From assembly GCA_905182985.1 (NCBI GenBank), contig CAJJDN010000070.1:15673-79672 (forward strand): 64,000 nt of DNA, read 5' to 3'. The notes beneath the pieces were generated by a model that was given only the letters and a program-made list of their open reading frames with translations, searched no databases and was not told the DNA's origin. Positions 12,650 to 24,362 of the stretch are shown piece by piece (within the stretch, counting starts at the first letter, position 1; each line of letters starts with the position of its first letter). Both the position numbers and the translations under genes were made by a program. The DNA comes from Paramecium sonneborni (taxonomy: Eukaryota; Ciliophora; Oligohymenophorea; Peniculida; Parameciidae).

Positions 12650-14025
12650 AATAGGAAAATAAAAAAGATTTAACAGACTATGATACTTAGTTTAGTCATG
12701 TAAGTTTAAAAATAAATATTGTAGATTGGAGCAAGAAGTACAACAGCAGGAAATTCTTAATCTGAATCAGATGATTGTCTGTAATAATCTGATGATAATA
12801 AGCAATTTGAATCAAGTGCATAAAAATTATCAAGTAGAGAAAAACTAAAGAAAAAAAACTACATTAATAATGGAGAAAAAGTTGGTGATAAATAATATCC
12901 TCATTCCACTTAAACAACACCAATTAAAAGAAAAAAATTAAATTTAGTAAAATCTAAAACTTATGATATTGATGAATTATCGAATTTTATTCAATAAAAA
13001 AGTTATCAAAATAGAATTAGAAAATAAATTTGTTTGAATAGACTTAATTATCTTATCTATACAAATTACCACCTTAATATGTATCCTTATGGATCTTTTG
13101 AAACTGGATTAGATTTAGAAATAAGTGATGTAGATGTTGGAATTTGGGGTTCATAAAATCTAAGTTATGCCTAGATAGTTAGTTTCTTATAACTATTGAA
13201 TAATACTTTAAAGTAGACTCCATTTTTAATATAATCAAAGTAATTTACATAATATATGATTTAAGATTAATTTAAAGCAATATGCCAATACTAAAATTAG
13301 AGTTAAATCCTAAATCGAGTTTTTATGACGATGATTAACACATTTAATAAAATTGGTCCTATTTTCATTTAGATCAAAATGATTAAGGTATAAATAATAT
13401 AATAACATAAAGGGAAAATCATTTAGGTAGATGTAAGTTGGATTTATCAATGGAGCAATATATATAATAATCCTCATTTAGGTTTTGCTTCGACTACAAT
13501 TGTAAAAGATTGGGTTAGTAGATTTGCTTGGTATAGAGATATTCTGTTAATTCTAAAACACTTAGTTAAATCTAAAAATTTAAATGATGCTCATACAGGT
13601 ATTAATTATATATTAATATTTGATAGGTGGAATAAGCTCATTTTGTTTATCAATAATGTTAGCAGCAATCTATTAGTGTAAGCATTACACTCAAAATGAT
13701 AAAAAATAAATTCTTCTTGACTTTTTAAAGAAGTATGGTACTCAATTCGACCCATTAAAAGAGGGAATTTATATCGACAGTTATGGGTATCTTTTATATC
13801 TAAATTAGTTAATAACATCCATTTATAACTTTGGAAGAATGTCCTCCTTTTAATCCTCTCACAATTTATTCACCAATAAACGATTAAATTATTTCTCAAA
13901 AAGCTCATCGATTTTAAGATATATAAGAAGAATTTAAATAACTTTATGAACACTTAACTAAATCTAATAAGATTTAAGACTACTTTGATATGCCTTTATA
14001 AATGAATTAACCATTATTTATATGA
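12027..14025 (+). CDS. Trf4/Cid1-type nucleotidyltransferase (non-canonical poly(A) polymerase), 585-632 aa
   Basis: Predicted to add A or U residues to RNA 3' ends. The pol-beta signature is clear: PYGSFETGLDLEISDVDVGI (hG[GS] helix followed by DxD), the third Asp in KIIQVDVSW, and the family's AHTGGISS motif, followed by a PAP-associated region (PPFNPLTIYSPIND). Introns 12700-12724, 13599-13626 and 13787-13808 are certain from frame. The start is not. ATG 12193 (MSKKRNEEYDV) gives 585 aa. ATG 12027 plus a 25-nt intron at 12165-12189 gives 632 aa with a Lys-rich, nuclear-signal-like N terminus, and that longer model is the one coordinated here. The N-terminal about 250 residues are Gln/Lys-rich and disordered. 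Its 5' part lies in the duplicated segment. Confidence 0.8.
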
Positions 14026-14479
14026 TTATATTGTGACTTATATTTTATAATTTTAATCAATATTTATCGAAAGCTTTATGAGATTTTGAGTAAGAAACAC
14101 TTGTATTTGAACTATCAAATTTATAAGTGCAAGATATTTTGTTTATCTTACTATAATCCTTCATTTAACAATCAACCTTTTCCAATTACATGTTCTAAAT
14201 AATGAAGAATTAGATCTGATTTCTTAAATGTTTTTTATTATATCATCAATTAAACAGTTCTTAATATATATTTAAATTTAAGCATAGCCAAGAAATTTAT
14301 AATATATTATAAAAATTTAAATCTAACTTTTCTCTTTTAACTTTTAGATCTATTGATTTGCTAAATAAATACTTTGAGATTGATTATTGATCCTATTACT
14401 ATTGCTATCAATTTTTAAATAAAATAATAGTTCAATAATTACTTCGTCATTTATTTTAATTAAATATTTTTATCATATA
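14026..14479. other. Intergenic region with an imperfect hairpin
   Basis: No gene was seen. At 14098-14129 the sequence forms an imperfect inverted repeat: the outer arms CACTT/AAGTG and inner arms ATTTGA/TCAAAT pair, with a small internal loop. It could help end transcription of the nucleotidyltransferase gene or be incidental in AT-rich DNA. Confidence 0.4.
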
Positions 14480-16191
14480 ATGATTGAGAAATAACCAATA
14501 ATATCACTTTGTGAATCTATTGTATCAGAATAAAATCTTCTTTCATCATAATTATCTAGTACAGATAAAAAAGGAATTAGTCGATTTTCATTCATCAAAT
14601 GTGAATTAGAAGATAAATAAAATTATGCATTGAATAATAGAAATAGGATAAAACAATAACTCAAAGGTATAATATTTGGTATGAAAATAGGCAGATTATA
14701 ATTAATAATTAAAAAACCATCTTATGATGAAAGGAATTCATTGGAAGAACTAAATGAATTAAGCAAAAAATTAGATGTTGATTTTAGTGATATTGATTCA
14801 TAGAGCATTTGTGCTGATATTAAAAAATTTGAAGAAGAATATGAAATGATGGAAATTTTAGGTGAAGGTTGTTTAGGATTAGTTAAAAGAATTGTAAATA
14901 AAAAAACATAAGAAGAATTTGCAGTTAAAATAGTATAGACTTAGGATGATGAAATTATTAGAAATGTAAGTTTCATTAATATTATATTTAAGATGATAAT
15001 TGAATTTAAATCACTATAAAAGTTAAATCATGATAATATTGTGAAAGTTCATAAATTATATATAGATTTTTACAATGGATTTTAATCTGAAAGTAAAGCA
15101 TATGCTGTAATGGAATTAATTAAAGGAAAAGAAATGTTTGAAGTTATTAATGAATTAGGTCATTATTCTGAAAATGTTGCTAAGGAATTATTCAAATAAT
15201 TATTAAGTGCCATAGAATATATGCATAGAAATGGAATTTGTCATAGAGATTTGAAACCAAATAATATCTTGTGTGTTTAAAGTATTTTTTATTATTTATT
15301 AGATAAAAATTAGATTAAAGTAACTGACTTTAATGTTAGTAAATTTAGTGATTCTTATAAAGAATTTGGAGATTTAAAAGAGATAGAAAAAATTGAAATG
15401 TGGACATATACTGGAACTGTCGCTTTTTCTGCTCCAGAAATATTTACAGGAGAAGGTTACAAGTATATTTATATTATATATAAATATAAAGTTAAATGGT
15501 TGATATGTGGAGTGCCGGTTGTATTTTATATTCAATGTTATCAGGATAATTGCCATTTATATCAGAATAGTAAATTAAATTATATTTTAGTTTAAATGAT
15601 TTGATAGAATAGATTAAGGAAGCTTAAATTTAATTTCCAGATAATTTATTTAATTAAATTTCTAAAGAAGCTAAAGATCTTGTTTCATAATTATTACAAA
15701 AGGATTCAACATAAAGACCTTAACCAGATGATGCATTAAAACATGCATGGTTTTAGAATAGAATTAATGAATAAGAAATGTAAACGATGATAAATTTCGA
15801 AATATAAAAAAATATTCCTAGATTGACATCTAAATATTAAAGGAATAATTAAAAATCTAGAAGTATACTTTTACGATCTTCTTAAAATATATTATCATCA
15901 AAAATGGATAAATCAAATCTATAATAATCTGAGTTTACATGTAGTCCTGAAAAGCTTAGTAATAAAAAAAGCAACTTTTTTTCAAACTCTATTTTTGAAA
16001 GTTAATTACAAACTTAAATTGCAAATTTAAATTAAAATGATGCAACCTCTATAACAGATTTTGCAAATTTATAAATTATAAAAAATGCATCAAATTTTAG
16101 TGAGGACCTTGGTGATTTAGACTTTGTAAATCTAGAGTAATTTGTTGTATTCAAAAAAAAGGAAAATGAAAATGAAGAAATTTAATAGTGA
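14480..16191 (+). CDS. Serine/threonine protein kinase, CaMK-like, 537 aa
   Basis: Complete kinase domain in the middle of the protein. It shows the glycine loop LGEGCLGLVKR, the ATP lysine in FAVKIV, catalytic loop HRDLKPNN, metal Asp in VTDFNVSKF, TGTVAFSAPE (subdomain VIII), VDMWSAGCILY (IX) and RPQPDDALKHAWF (XI). The metal-binding motif is DFN rather than DFG. The N terminus (about 120 residues) and the Ser/Asn/Gln-rich C terminus are non-catalytic, and no EF hand or second domain was seen. Four introns are used (14966-14992, 15282-15302, 15463-15491, 15570-15590). Only the 29-nt one changes frame; the three others, divisible by three, are inferred from GTA...(T/A)AG ends and could be retained. 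It lies 42 bp upstream of the ubiquitin/ART gene on the same strand. Confidence 0.85.
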
Positions 16192-16233
16192 TTATTATAA
16201 TTTATAAAATTTAACTTTATTTTTTAATAGAAA

Positions 16234-18375
16234 ATGAATCCATTTAGTTAATTTGAAAAATCAGATGAAGATTATGAAATTCCTCCTTTTATAAATTAAA
16301 TAAAATTTAATGAATTAATTAAATAAGAAAACTATTAAGATGCAAAAATTCAACAATTTGACAACTTTATCAATAATGATATTTCAATCATACTTAATTT
16401 AGAATATTTAGGAATTCAAAATTTAAATGAAAGAGTTTTGATTATAAAAGAAAATGATAGAATTTTAGATGTTAAGAGTAAAATACAAAAATAAGTCTTA
16501 AAGGATTACAATGTTGAATTTGAACTTATTTTAAATGAATATATTTTATCAAGAAATAACTCAACTGTTAAGGAAGAGTAAATAAAAAACAATAGTATCA
16601 TCATGGTAATTATCAAAATTAAGAACTATCTCCCAATTCACATTTAAACAAATACTGGAAAAACGACAGTTATGGATTTTGATTATAGTTATCCTTAAAA
16701 GGTGATAAATTTAAAAGTAGCATATCAATATAAAGAAGGAATACCTCCAGATTAAACGCGTTTAATTTATAATGGTAAATAATTTGATGACAACTAATAT
16801 TTAATAAAATATTTAAGAAATTAAGATGTTGAGGAGAAATTCAAAATTCACTTACTTCTAAAATTGGCAGGAGGGATGTAATTATTTATAAAAATGCCGA
16901 CATAAAACTAAATTATTGTTACTTTAGAACTCTCCACATCAATTGATGAAATAAAAAAACTAATAGAAGATAGAACGGGGCTGTCGATATATGAACAGCG
17001 TTTAATATTCAAAGGAGTAGTATTATAAGAAGGTAAAACTCTTTCTTATTATAATATGAAAGCAGAAGATATGATACATGTAATATTGATTTCAAACGAT
17101 TAAGAGGATAACAACGTTTCCTTTTTTTTTGAATATCCTAATCGAAATATGTTACTATAATTAATGATTGATAAAAATTTGCAAGTTAGCTACTTAAAGG
17201 AAGAGTTAAGGTTATAAACAAAAGAAGATTTCTTTCTATTAATCTACAAAAATTAAGTTGTAGATGAAAGTTGGGATTCTTAATTAATTAAAATTTTTGA
17301 ACCAGATTCAACTTTTATTGTTGTGAATTAAGATTGGGAATATAAAGGAATTTAATTAACTATGAATCTTTCTGATTTAACCATTTAAGGAATCAAAGAT
17401 TTACAAAAAAGTCTTAATTTTTTACCAAGTCAGTTATAATTGAATCAATTCATAACTTAATGTATGGAAATTATTCCTCATAAAAAGGAGGGATTAGATA
17501 TATATTAAAAATGTCCTATAGAAAATATTCTTGCTATTAAAATATGGACTAGTAATCTAGTTTATAGATAAATTAATATTGATTTATAAAATGGGTTTTA
17601 TGATAAATGGAAAGTTTTTTTAAAAACTTTATTAGCTGGTCTTAAACATTGTCCTTATTTTTGTGGTACAGGATATAGAGGAATTAAAAATTATAAGAAC
17701 TTGGAGCAATATTAATAAGGAAAATAATTATAATGGTGTTAGGTGTCTGGTCTTTCTAAACTTGAAGAAATAGCAAATAAATTTACAAATACGGAAGGAA
17801 CATTTTTTGAAGTAAAATTACTTACTGCTAAAGATATATCAAGTATTTCATAATTCCCAGATGAAGAAGAAGTATTATTACAACCATTCACATGCTTCAT
17901 GGTTGAACGTACATAGGTGAATCACAATAGTCCCTTAATAATTAAATTAAAAGAAATTCCATATCCTAAATCAATCGATAATGTCATTCTTTGGGTAGAT
18001 GATAACCCAAAAAATAACCATATTTTTATTTAGGATTTAGAATTAGAAAATCCAGAAATATCAATTATTTATTGTCTTTCAACTGCAGAAGCAGTAAATA
18101 TTATTAATTTTTATCGAGTTATTGTTACAAAAGTAATAAAATAATTTAGAGTTGTGACAGATATGGTTAGACTTGAAAATAATAAAATGAATTATTATGC
18201 TGGAATAGATCTTATTGAAATACTTTATAAGTAGTTTTAATTTTAAAATTAAATTTTAGTTTATTGTTCAGATGAAAAAAACGCTTAAAAGAATTTAATT
18301 TAAAGAGGTGTACAAGGTAATTATTAAGTAACCAATTCACCTTAGAAGCTAAAATAATTTATCAGATTTAAATGA
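16234..18375 (+). CDS. Ubiquitin-like repeats + mono-ADP-ribosyltransferase + receiver-like domain fusion, 713 aa
   Basis: A single intronless frame of 714 codons. Residues 1-123 look like a divergent ubiquitin-like fold. Residues about 135-214 are a clear ubiquitin relative (GIPPDQTRLIYNGKQ, ending LAGG), joined directly to a second one at Met215 (MQLFIKM, YEQRLIFKG), the GG-M junction of polyubiquitin. A fourth, divergent one spans about 290-385. Residues about 430-560 resemble an Arg/Ser/Glu-class ADP-ribosyltransferase: Arg482 in GTGYRGI, a Ser motif in VSGLSKLEE, and the ExE motif Glu544/Glu546 in DEEEVLLQPF. Residues about 585-713 resemble a response-regulator receiver: VILWVDDNPKNN (Asp589/590), VVTDM, ILVYCS, with no obvious conserved Lys. 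This suggests NAD-dependent modification, possibly of ubiquitin or attached proteins. The function is inferred, not shown. Confidence 0.8.
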
Positions 18376-18585
18376 AAATAATATATATTCGATTGCAATT
18401 AAAATTAATTGATAAATATTATATACAATTAGGAAATGATTATATCTTTTTGAATTAAATTGACAACTATAATCTTTTAATGGAATTTTGCTTCTAAACT
18501 CGAAGAATTATAAAATTAAATAATTTATAAAATAACGTAAATAAAACTTATAATAATAAATGAAATATTTTATTTAATTTATATT

Positions 18586-20058
18586 TCAACTCTAACTTTT
18601 AATATAAAAATAGATTCCTGCTCCAATTAATCCAGAAAGTGCAATTAATGCAATTCCATATTTAGGATGATAAAATAGCCATGCAAAGGCTATAGTCAAA
18701 AGTGAAAATGGAATAGAAATAATAAAGCTGACTAAAAAGAAAACAAATCCTGTGATAGAAGCTAAAAAGTTTCCAACTAAAGGGAACAATGATATTAACC
18801 ATGAGATAGGAGAGAATATTAAGCAAAATCCAATTCCCTATAAAACATGAATAAATTATATACCATTAACACATATCCACCAATTCTTTATGCCAAAGTG
18901 AAACATGCATTTTCTTCTGCTTTTTTTTTAAACACTTAATTTTATGTTAAGATAGTTTCATAGATCCAATCAATTTCAGTAAGAGGTTTTTCAAGTGCTC
19001 TACATACTTTACAGCAAAAACAACAGCAAGTAGCACAAGAGCATTACATGTCTTCTAAATTTTCATCTCTAGCTAATGTTTATTCAAATTTATCATGAAT
19101 GACAAATGGTGTGAATGTATCATTTTATTATTGAGAAACAACAGTAGTAGGACCAGTTTTGGATGCATTAAATGAGACTCTCAAATCATTCATGGTAACA
19201 GTTCCTTTATTTTATTAGAAATATATATATTATCCATTAGCTTCACTACAATATTATATTAATATACTAATTCTAAAAACCTCTAACTAACCCATAGAAA
19301 TTAGAAACTGATTATGCATTATTGCTAGCCATAGGAATACTTTCCTTAGCATTTGTTTATTCAGCCAAAGATTTGCTCATTAAATAAGCACCAATACGAA
19401 CATTTAAGTTAACTTGTGTTTCTTATTCAACAATCCATTTTGTTTTATCATTAAAATGTCCTTCTCCACAATCTTCATGAAAAATTGTGCTCCATTCCTA
19501 AACATAATAATAAACAGTTCTTTTATTTTCTTCTCTAGATTTGCGAACCCATTAATACATTTCTACAGTTCTGACTAATTTGATGCAATCTTTTAAAGAT
19601 AAACCAAATGCAGCATCAACAACAAGATCATTGGTTCTGCTTTCACCTATAAATTTATTTAGAATTAGAGAATACCATTTGTGTGAATCAATTAATGATT
19701 GGTATTAGGATTTACTTCAGCTGAGTTAACTGATGTACATTATTTCTTTGCTTCTTCTAGTCTGTATTCTGTTATAGCCTATCTAAAGTTGTTATGTAAT
19801 AATTAAAAACCTTCTTTCATTATACCATAACATAGCAAATGCTCCAGTAACACATAGGAATCCAAATATAACGGCTGTTATAGGGTTTCCACTTTTATGG
19901 CTAGAATATAAATGCTTATTTTGATGATCTAATTTTAATATATTTTATATACCTTCAAGATGTCCTCTTAAATGATTACTTGCATCACAGGAGGATATTA
20001 TAATAGCAAATAATGCAAACACAATTATATAATGATTAGATTAAGATAATCTTATCAT
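18586..20058 (-). CDS. TMEM43 (LUMA)-like membrane protein, 447 aa
   Basis: Predicted inner-nuclear-membrane/ER protein of the TMEM43 family (DUF1625). It has an N-terminal hydrophobic segment, a second one (VIFGFLCVTGAFAMLWYNE) followed by the long lumenal region with the family-like LVRTVEMYQWV and VQEWSTIFHEDC motifs, and a C-terminal cluster of hydrophobic helices ending IALIALSGLIGAGIYFYIKS. A cysteine cluster (CSCATCCCFCCKVC) before the last membrane block could be palmitoylated or metal-binding. Five introns of 24, 28, 29, 22 and 26 nt bring the exons to 448 codons including TGA. It converges on the ubiquitin/ART gene across a 210-bp gap. Confidence 0.75.
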
Positions 20059-20309
20059 TCTTTTAATTTAATAATAATTATATCATTCAAATCCTAATTG
20101 CATATATACTTTGCAATAAATTTTAATCAAATAAATAATAAATTAAACCTTGTATCTCAATGAAATAAACTCAATAAATTATATTTGTAATTAGAATTCT
20201 TTAGGATAATATTAGCAAAAGATGATATCATATTAAACAACTATTCTTGTTATATATATAAAACAGTATAACTAAAACTTGAAAATATATATTTTTTATA
20301 AATTAGTTA

Positions 20310-21455
20310 TCAAACTTAACCCATTGCAATACCATAACCAAACTTATAGGAATCTTTACGGTAATCTGCGATTGCACATAATTTTAATTGATAAGCAAAT
20401 CCTTACAATGTTAAAGCAGAGCTGAACTTCATTTTAGAATTGATAGTTACGATGACTTCTGAAATGGCAAACTTTTATCTATAACCCTTAAAAAGATTAA
20501 ATAAATTCTATTACAAGAATAGTTTTGGATTCTCCTGTCTAATTAGAATATTCAAGTTCAGACATAAAGTATGCTTTGTCCAAAAGCTAAATTATATAAT
20601 AAATATATACTCTATGATTATATGCTAAAATCAATTAATCAGCAGCTCCAACATATTAGGCAAACAAATTCTACCTTTAACTGATTCCGAATTTCATTGC
20701 ATAACTCATTAAAGACATATTTCTTTCAGTCTTATGTATTTTAATTTAAATACCAATGTCATCATTTCATATCCTAAAACCAATCTCTTTCCAATAGTTT
20801 ACATCATGTTAAAACTATATAATCCAGTTCCTAATTTGATAGAATGTACATAATCTTCTCCAGAAATGTCACAATCAAAATGTACTTATGAATTGGTAGG
20901 ATTAGAATCTAAATAGAAAGCACTGAATCTATTTGAATAATAGAATTATAACACAATACCTAAGATTGAACATTTCATTTAATTTTTTGATAATGGCAGC
21001 TTCTAATTTACCACTAGAATCCCATCTACCTGTCATTATATATGATGGTTGATCATATGGAGTTCTAAGCTATCCTCCTAAATATTATGCTGCTAAAGTG
21101 TAACTTGGAACTGCAGGCTATTTCATAGGATTAGGATTAGGAGCCTTTCCTTTATTCTAAATTTTAGATATAATTAATATACAGATGGTGGAATCAACCA
21201 AGAATGAGCTAAATGAAAATTATTTGATAATCCTCCTGCTACTTCAAATTTAAATCCTTTGATATGTTCTACTTTTTTTGTAACAGCCCTAACATTATTC
21301 AATAAACCATCAAAAAGTGGAGGTCTTCTTGGGTAACGATTTCTCATTAAAGGTGATACACCTATATCTTCATCGTCATTTATTTTCAAATGTGGATCTT
21401 GTTAGGCAAATGCTGGATTATCCATGTCGACCTATTCTTTGTTTATTGTTGCCAT
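20310..21455 (-). CDS. TOM40: Tom40, mitochondrial outer-membrane import channel, 337 aa
   Basis: Beta-barrel pore of the TOM complex. The Tom40 start-of-barrel motif is recognisable (GLSNNFHLAHSWLIPPS), preceded by a helix like that of other Tom40 proteins (LLNNVRAVTKKVEHIKGFKF). Alternating-residue strands follow, such as YIMTGRWDSSGKLEAAII. The end QLKLCAIADYRKDSYKFGYG fits the final strands with a sorting signal. Five introns (26, 31, 23, 24 and 28 nt) join the exons to 338 codons including TGA. Length 337 aa is normal for the family. A second in-frame ATG at 21425 (MDNPAF) is an alternative start. The divergent neighbour's ATG lies only 23 bp away. Confidence 0.8.
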
Positions 21456-21478
21456 TATTAATTTTTAATTAATTTATT

Positions 21479-22107
21479 ATGAATTTGGACAATCATAATG
21501 CCAATGAACATAAACAAAATAAAAAACATCATTATTATGATTAAGATTGGCCACAATAGTAATTTACCTTATTATCAAAATTCACTCCTCAATAGTTTTA
21601 TCTCTTAAAAATATAACAAGATCTGTATTCAATTTCTTACCTGATTAAGAAATTTAAGATAAAAATAAATCAAAATATCCTTTAAGAAAGTTATCAATTG
21701 TCGATACTTTAGAATTATAGAAAGATGACCCTAATCATGTAATTATCCACCATTTATTTAATTATATCTCAACAAATGAAATAACATCTAAATAACTAAT
21801 ATAAACATAAATTTTTATAATCATATCTTCCTTCCTGTTATCGACCTCTATATCTAATATTTTATTACCCTTCTTTTTGATATATACTTTATCCAAATTC
21901 AATCAATTACTTTAATATTAAAAAGTTTCTCATTTCTAATGTAATTGTAAAAAAAGTAAATACTTAAAAACTATTGAAAATGCTTTTCAAATAATAATTG
22001 GGTTTTATTCATTGATATTTTAAGTTTTTTCTAAAGTTGGAATTGCACTGATTTCACTGAATAAAAAAATAAAATTGATCATCAAAATAAAGATCTTAAG
22101 CTGTTGA
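21479..22107 (+). CDS. Hypothetical membrane protein, about 200 aa, 3' end uncertain
   Basis: Begins MNLDNHNANEHKQ and needs a 26-nt GTTTT...AAG intron near 21592-21617 to enter a frame reading SVFNFLPDQEIQDKNKSKY. One or two hydrophobic segments follow (QIFIIISSFLLSTSISNILL) and a second near KVGIALISL. The frame ends at TGA 22105-22107. Just downstream another frame looks strongly coding (AVEETLLKNPEALAPIF, to TGA 22265), so the gene may continue through an unusual intron or have suffered a frameshift. No family was recognised. The start is unusually close to the divergent Tom40 gene. Confidence 0.4.
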
Positions 22108-22478
22108 AGAAACTCTTCTTAAAAATCCAGAAGCACTTGCTCCTATTTTTTAATAATAATAGACAATAACTATAAATCATATAAGGTATTTATTAATCTA
22201 TTATTTTGAAATAGCAACTAAAAAGGTTGTAATTGTAAAAAATCTGAATGCAAAAAAAATATTGTGAATTTTAGAGCATCAATCAAAATTGCACTGATTT
22301 TTGTAAATGTTAAATTTTTTAAATAAAGAAGAAGAATAACTATAAATTCAACTATAAAAAAAAGAAAACAATTTCCTTCAATATAAATTATTCAAAAAGA
22401 ATATTTAATAATAAAAAAAAAAGAACTTGTTTGATTTAAATAGAAATTCGTTTAAAACATAATTAATAATGTTTATAA
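22108..22478. other. Stretch downstream of the hypothetical membrane gene
   Basis: Contains the out-of-frame coding-like piece described for the preceding gene (about 22085-22267, ending NLNAKKIL). It also holds a partial repeat of a short motif: TTGCACTGATTT occurs near 22045 and again near 22290. The remainder is A-rich, and nothing else was seen. Confidence 0.4.
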
Positions 22479-24013
22479 TCATTGGACTTTGCTTAAATTT
22501 TTTAGTTCTTTTATTAATGGCAAAATATTCCTTCCTTCTTTCTATTATTCTTATATCTTTTAACTTGCCCAAACCATAAAAATTTCATCTTCCTTCTCTA
22601 TCTTTCTCTATTTCTCTTCTTGTTAATCTAATTGTTCAATATATTCTTTTTCTCTTTAAACCTTAAAACATTTATATTAGTTAAACTACCTTCTTTTCAT
22701 CTATTTAATTTTATTAAAATCTTGCATTTTAAACTCTTCTTTCTCTTTAAGCTGTAGTTTCTGCTCTTTCTATTTCTTCTAATTCTTTTCCTCTTTTTTC
22801 CCAATAAGTCTAAAATTCTTTTTTATGATAATCAACAGCTTAATTTGATAATAAAACAAAATACATCTTGATTCTTTTTCTTTTACTTCATCCTTAATTT
22901 TTCTACTATACTCTATTACTTTAAACATTTGCTCTTTCTTCTGCTTTTTAATTTTTTCTACTTCTTCAGCCTTCACTTAAGCTTCAATAATTTATTTATT
23001 CAAATGTTCTTCTTATGCTTTTTTCACTATCTCTAATTATTATATTTATCGGTCAATTAGTTTTTATCTCTACTCCTATTTTTCATGAAATTTTAAATCT
23101 TCTCTAACTTTTCTCATTTCAGCTATTCTTTATTTCTTTTCTGCATGCAATCTTATCTTTTCATCTTATTCTTTCTCTTTTATTTTTTATTAAACTTTAA
23201 AATCTTTTAATTAATCATTTGCCAATTAAACTAATCTTTAATTCTCTAAAATCTTTTCTTATTTTAATCTTTGTATTTTTTAATCTTCTTCTAAAGCATC
23301 TTTAACTTTTTATTTAATTAACTCTCCTTCAATTCTCTCTTCTTTTAATTTAGTTAGATATTTTTCTTTCATTTCTTCATGTTATCTATTAATATATAAT
23401 GTAATAATACTTATGCAACATATCCTTTTATTCTTTTTTCTTTTATTATTGATGTTTCTATTTTACAATTTATTTTTAATCATATTCATCTAGTTGTTCT
23501 TCTAAAATTTATTAATAAATCTCTTCTTATTATTTAAGAAGCTCCTTCTTATATTTTTCCATTATAATTTATTCATCTCTTTCCTATAATACATCTGAAA
23601 AAAGCATTTTTCCATGAAAGGCTTTAACCCTATCACTGTCTTCATAAATTTATTTGTTTGCTTTTTCTAATGTAATTTTCTTCTGTTCTTTTTAAAAAAT
23701 CTCTTCTTCAATATCAATTTATCTTCTGTCTTCTTCTGCTGCTGCAAATTTTTCAAATCTATGTTAATCTCTTTTTTATTTATAGGCAGCTATAGTAGTT
23801 GGCCAACGTTTCATCCTTTCTTCTGAATTTGCCTTCCTAAAAATTAAAAAAGTTATACATTCTCATTTTATCAAGTAATCGTTCTTCTGTAGCTAAATTA
23901 CCACCTTTAAGTTTTCCCCTTATATGATTTAATTCTGAAAGAGGAATAAGAGTTTGAGTTTAAGTCTTTGAAAATTGATTTTATTATTGTCCTCTTGATG
24001 TATTTGATAACAT
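22479..24013 (-). CDS. CFAP210 (CCDC173)-like ciliary microtubule protein, TPH domain, 477 aa
   Basis: All-helical, Glu/Lys/Gln-rich protein of the trichohyalin-plectin-homology group. The segment RMKRWPTTIAAYKQKR, with DSDRVKAFHGKMLFSDVL and ERDEQI shortly after, resembles the conserved core of CFAP210, a microtubule inner protein of axonemal doublets. Continuous heptads follow (LEEQLDEYDQKQ, LKQEKILENQRLVQL). Four introns of 22, 25, 26 and 28 nt bring the exons to 478 codons including TGA, close to the vertebrate protein's size. Paramecium is densely ciliated, so such a gene is expected. CFAP45 or another TPH protein is the main alternative. Confidence 0.65.
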
Positions 24014-24362
24014 ATATTTTAATGATTATTTATTAATCTAAAAAATTATTATGAAAATGTTTCATATTTATTTTTTGTAAGTATTTAATTTAAGAGATAA
24101 TATGATTTAAATTCATAGACTTAATTATAGTATTTCTTTTATTTAAAACTTAAGTTATTTCATCTTTATAATTAAATCATATTTTAGTTTAATATGGAGT
24201 ATAAAATATTAATAAATAAATAAAATATCACCACTATTTGATATATGAATTAAATATAATATATATAGGATTATAAAATGTTGATATTAATATTAAGTTT
24301 AAGAATAGATAAATTGAAATAAAGAGTAGTTTAATAATAAATGATATATAAAAAATGAAATA

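Noticed and set aside
16234..18375. Intein-like (HINT/BIL) domain in the ubiquitin/ART protein
   Set aside because: No splicing-block motifs (N-terminal Cys with TxxH, or C-terminal HN) were found between or after the ubiquitin-like repeats.
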